Assembly: GCA_035547895.1 (NCBI GenBank)
Contig: DASZTT010000166.1
Coordinates: 1-6,791, forward strand
DNA length: 6,791 bases
Origin: 66-474 sp035547895
Lineage (GTDB): Bacteria; Pseudomonadota; Gammaproteobacteria; Xanthomonadales; Rhodanobacteraceae
Direction: 5' to 3'
Of the stretch, positions 4,919 to 6,791 are shown piece after piece. The notes below the pieces were generated by a model. The model had not been told where the DNA came from. It was given only the letters and a program-made list of their open reading frames with translations, and did no database searches. How positions within the stretch are numbered: position 1 is the stretch's first letter; each line of letters starts with the position of its first letter. The position numbers and the translations under genes are program-made.

Positions 4919-5380
4919 ATGATCAAGATCGGCACCAGGGTTCCCAAGCTTTCCGGCACCACCCAGTCGGGCGACACGCTGAAGCTCGCCGACCTGAAGG
5001 ACCAATGGGTCGTGCTGTACTTCTACCCCAAGGACAACACCACCGGCTGCACCCGCGAAGCCGGCGATTTCCGCGACCTGTACACCAGGTTCAAGCGCCG
5101 CGGCGCCACGATCGTGGGCGTGTCGCGCGACAGCGCGCGCTCGCATTCGGGCTTCAAGGAAAAACTGGGCCTGCCCTTCGCGCTCGTCGCCGATACCGAC
5201 GAGACCTGGTGCAAGGCGTTCGACGTGATCCGCCAGAAAAAACTGTATGGGCGCGAATACCTCGGCGTCGATCGCAGCACGTTCCTGATCGGGCCCGACG
5301 GCAAGCTGGTCCGGGAATGGCGCGGCGTAAAGGTGCCGGGCCACGCGCAAGCCGTGCTGGACGCAATCCCCGCCAAGTGA
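4919..5380 (+). CDS. bcp: Thiol peroxidase of the Bcp/PrxQ family, 1-Cys-like
   Basis: Reduces hydrogen peroxide and organic hydroperoxides in the cytoplasm. The 153-residue product starts at ATG 4919; the TTG directly before it is a less likely start. The thioredoxin-like fold shows YFYPKDNTTGCT at 34-45, which contains the peroxidase signature PxxxTxxC with peroxidatic C44; R119 in DRSTFLI matches the conserved active-site arginine. E. coli Bcp uses C50 as resolving cysteine, but the equivalent here is G49. The cysteine used by Xanthomonas and Xylella PrxQ, about 36 residues after the peroxidatic one, is replaced by K80. The only other cysteine is C98 (TWCKAF), which matches a cysteine E. 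coli Bcp also has. The protein may therefore act as a 1-Cys enzyme reduced by an external thiol, or use C98. It follows gcvR as in E. coli. Confidence 0.95.
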   Translation: MIKIGTRVPKLSGTTQSGDTLKLADLKDQWVVLYFYPKDNTTGCTREAGDFRDLYTRFKRRGATIVGVSRDSARSHSGFKEKLGLPFALVADTDETWCKAFDVIRQKKLYGREYLGVDRSTFLIGPDGKLVREWRGVKVPGHAQAVLDAIPAK

Positions 5381-5407
5381 GCAAGCCCGTTCGATCCGTT
5401 CCCGCCA

Positions 5408-5424
5408 CGCGCGCCAGGCGCGCG
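5408..5424 (+). repeat. GC-rich palindrome between bcp and phoH
   Basis: A perfect 17-base palindrome, CGCGCGCC-A-GGCGCGCG. As RNA it gives a 7-bp all-GC stem with the loop CAG. It begins 28 bases after the bcp stop and ends 33 bases before the phoH ATG. The following bases (CCGGCCTCTTCGTCC) are pyrimidine-rich but lack a T run. It could stop or slow transcription after bcp, or shape the phoH leader. Confidence 0.45.
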
Positions 5425-5448
5425 CCGGCCTCTTCGTCCGTCCACTCC

Positions 5449-5452
5449 GGAG
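5449..5452 (+). promoter_or_regulatory. Ribosome binding site of the PIN-PhoH gene
   Basis: GGAG lies 5 bases before the ATG at 5458. It is the clearest Shine-Dalgarno among the ATG starts in this window and fixes the start of the last gene. Confidence 0.7.
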
Positions 5453-5457
5453 CCCGC

Positions 5458-6791
5458 ATGCCGAAGCCTGCCGCCCGGCGCATCTATGCGCTGGACACCA
5501 ACGTGTTGCTGCACGATCCCACCGCGCTGTTCCGCTTCGAGGAACACGACGTGTTCATCCCGATGACGGTGCTGGAAGAACTGGACGAAAAGAAGCAGGG
5601 CGTGTCGGAAGTCGCGCGCAACGCACGCCAGGCCAGCCGCTTCCTCAACGAACTGATCGAGCGCAACAACAGCCACGGCATCGCCAATGGCGTGCCGCTG
5701 CAACAGCCCGATGGCGTGAAACTGCGCAGTGGCGGCGCCAACGGGCGCCTGTACTTCCAGACCCAGCCCGGCAGCAACGGCCAGGGCAAAGCCGACAACC
5801 GAATCCTTGCGGCGATCCTGGATCTGCGCGATCACCACCCCGACGCCGCGGTCGCGCTGGTGTCGAAAGACATCAACCTGCGCATCAAGGCGACCATCTT
5901 CGGCATCGCCGCCGAAGACTACGAAAACGACCGCGCGCTGGACGATTTCTCGCTGCTGTACACCGGCGCCGCGGAATTGCCCGCCGACTTCTGGGACCGG
6001 CACCCGGAATTGCGCTCGTGGTCGGAACGCGGGCAGACGTTCTACGAGGTCAAGCCGCGCGGCGACGAAACCTGGCAGCCCAACGAATGCCTGTATCTGC
6101 CGGGCGAGAACAGCGTCGAGCTGCGTGTGCTCGATCAAACCGGCGACAAGGCCAAACTGGCGCTGCTGCACGACTACACCAGCAGCGCGCACAGCGTGTG
6201 GGGGATCGCCGCGCGCAACCGCGAGCAGAACTTCGCGCTGAACATGCTGATGGATCCCGACGTCGATTTCGTCACCCTGCTCGGCACCGCCGGCACGGGC
6301 AAGACGTTGCTGGCGCTGGCGGCTGGACTCGCGCAGGTGATGGACCAGCAACGCTATCGCGAAATCATCATGACCCGCGCCACCGTTTCGGTCGGCGAAG
6401 ACATCGGCTTCCTGCCCGGCACCGAAGAGGAAAAGATGACGCCGTGGATGGGCGCGCTGACCGACAACCTCGAAGTGCTCACCAATCCCGAGGAAGGCGG
6501 TTCATGGGGACGCCAGGCGACCAACGACCTGCTGGCTTCGCGCATCAAGATCCGCTCGCTGAATTTCATGCGCGGCCGCACCTTCCTTTCGAGATACCTG
6601 ATCATCGACGAGGCGCAAAACCTGACGCCCAAGCAGATGAAGACGCTGGTGACGCGCGCTGGCCCCGGCACCAAGATCGTCTGCCTCGGCAACGTCGAAC
6701 AGATCGACACGCCCTATCTGACCGAGACGACTTCTGGCCTCACCTACGCGGTCGATCGCTTCAAGCAATGGCCGCATGCGGCGCATATCAC
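5458..6791 (+). CDS. PIN-PhoH fusion ATPase (PhoH2/YlaK type), 3' end missing
   Basis: A two-domain protein with an N-terminal PIN nuclease fold and a C-terminal PhoH P-loop ATPase; mycobacterial relatives (PhoH2) have been described as RNA helicase/RNase. I read 444 residues from the ATG at 5458. The PIN domain (about 8-145) starts ALDTNVLLHDP at 11-21 and holds the expected acidic set: D13, E40/E41, D113 (ADNRILA) and D138 (SKDINLR). The PhoH domain (about 250 onward) has Walker A GTAGTGKT at 276-283, the family block MTRATVSVGEDIGFLPGT from 305, and Walker B IIDEAQN at 382-388. The ending GPGTKIVCLGNVEQID...SGLTYAVDRF is typical of the last part, so probably only 15-30 residues are missing. 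All nuclease and ATPase residues I can check are kept. It lies 77 bases downstream of bcp and may be transcribed separately. No antitoxin-like small gene precedes it. Confidence 0.94.
   Translation, partial: MPKPAARRIYALDTNVLLHDPTALFRFEEHDVFIPMTVLEELDEKKQGVSEVARNARQASRFLNELIERNNSHGIANGVPLQQPDGVKLRSGGANGRLYFQTQPGSNGQGKADNRILAAILDLRDHHPDAAVALVSKDINLRIKATIFGIAAEDYENDRALDDFSLLYTGAAELPADFWDRHPELRSWSERGQTFYEVKPRGDETWQPNECLYLPGENSVELRVLDQTGDKAKLALLHDYTSSAHSVWGIAARNREQNFALNMLMDPDVDFVTLLGTAGTGKTLLALAAGLAQVMDQQRYREIIMTRATVSVGEDIGFLPGTEEEKMTPWMGALTDNLEVLTNPEEGGSWGRQATNDLLASRIKIRSLNFMRGRTFLSRYLIIDEAQNLTPKQMKTLVTRAGPGTKIVCLGNVEQIDTPYLTETTSGLTYAVDRFKQWPHAAHI

Noticed and set aside
4357..4977. 206-codon minus-strand frame opposite gcvR
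   Set aside because: It is fully antisense to a gene with two recognisable ACT domains and shows no motif of its own.
5023..6351. 442-codon minus-strand open frame opposite bcp and the PIN-PhoH gene
   Set aside because: It is antisense to two clear genes, has no family motif and shows a low-complexity V/A/R/Q composition; a high-GC shadow frame.
5458..6791. PIN domain protein as the toxin of a toxin-antitoxin pair
   Set aside because: The PIN domain is fused to a full PhoH ATPase, the gene sits among housekeeping genes, and the 77 bases upstream hold no antitoxin-sized gene.

Overview
This window is a stretch of core chromosome from a high-GC gammaproteobacterium. Gene content, gene order and protein style (GSTGE-type DapA, short BamC-like lipoprotein beside dapA, Bcp/PrxQ, PIN-PhoH protein) fit the Xanthomonadales, perhaps the Rhodanobacter/Dyella/Luteibacter side. 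That placement is inferred from remembered family sequences, not from a search. I see no insertion sequence, phage gene, CRISPR array, integrase or toxin system, and no compositional island.

Layout, left to right. Positions 1-1838 (minus strand) hold pcnB followed 3 bases later by folK, which is cut by the left edge. A complete tRNA-Glu(CUC) gene follows on the plus strand at 1902-1977; it diverges from pcnB across a short gap whose single AT-rich box can be read as a -10 element on both strands. The seven-iron ferredoxin gene fdxA (plus) is at 2202-2525. It converges on a minus-strand pair, dapA then a BamC-like lipoprotein gene (4186 down to 2661). Diverging from dapA are a gcvR-like double-ACT regulator and a bcp/prxQ peroxiredoxin (4270-5380, plus). 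The last gene, a PIN-PhoH ATPase (5458 onward, plus), runs off the right edge just before its expected end.

Two blocks match arrangements known from E. coli: pcnB-folK, and bamC-dapA diverging from gcvR-bcp. The functions are housekeeping: RNA 3'-end polyadenylation and folate synthesis, glutamate decoding, low-potential electron transfer, lysine/peptidoglycan precursor synthesis with an outer-membrane assembly lipoprotein, glycine-related regulation, peroxide removal, and a probable RNA-processing ATPase.

I did not find a new biological system. The points most worth a second look are small: a Bcp protein without either known resolving cysteine, a gcvR-like protein whose first ACT domain has lost the usual glycine, a short BamC-like protein with one C-terminal domain, a shared bidirectional -10 box between pcnB and tRNA-Glu, mirrored 7-base arms in the dapA/gcvR divergent promoter region, an fdxA start with no Shine-Dalgarno, and an uncertain dapA start.
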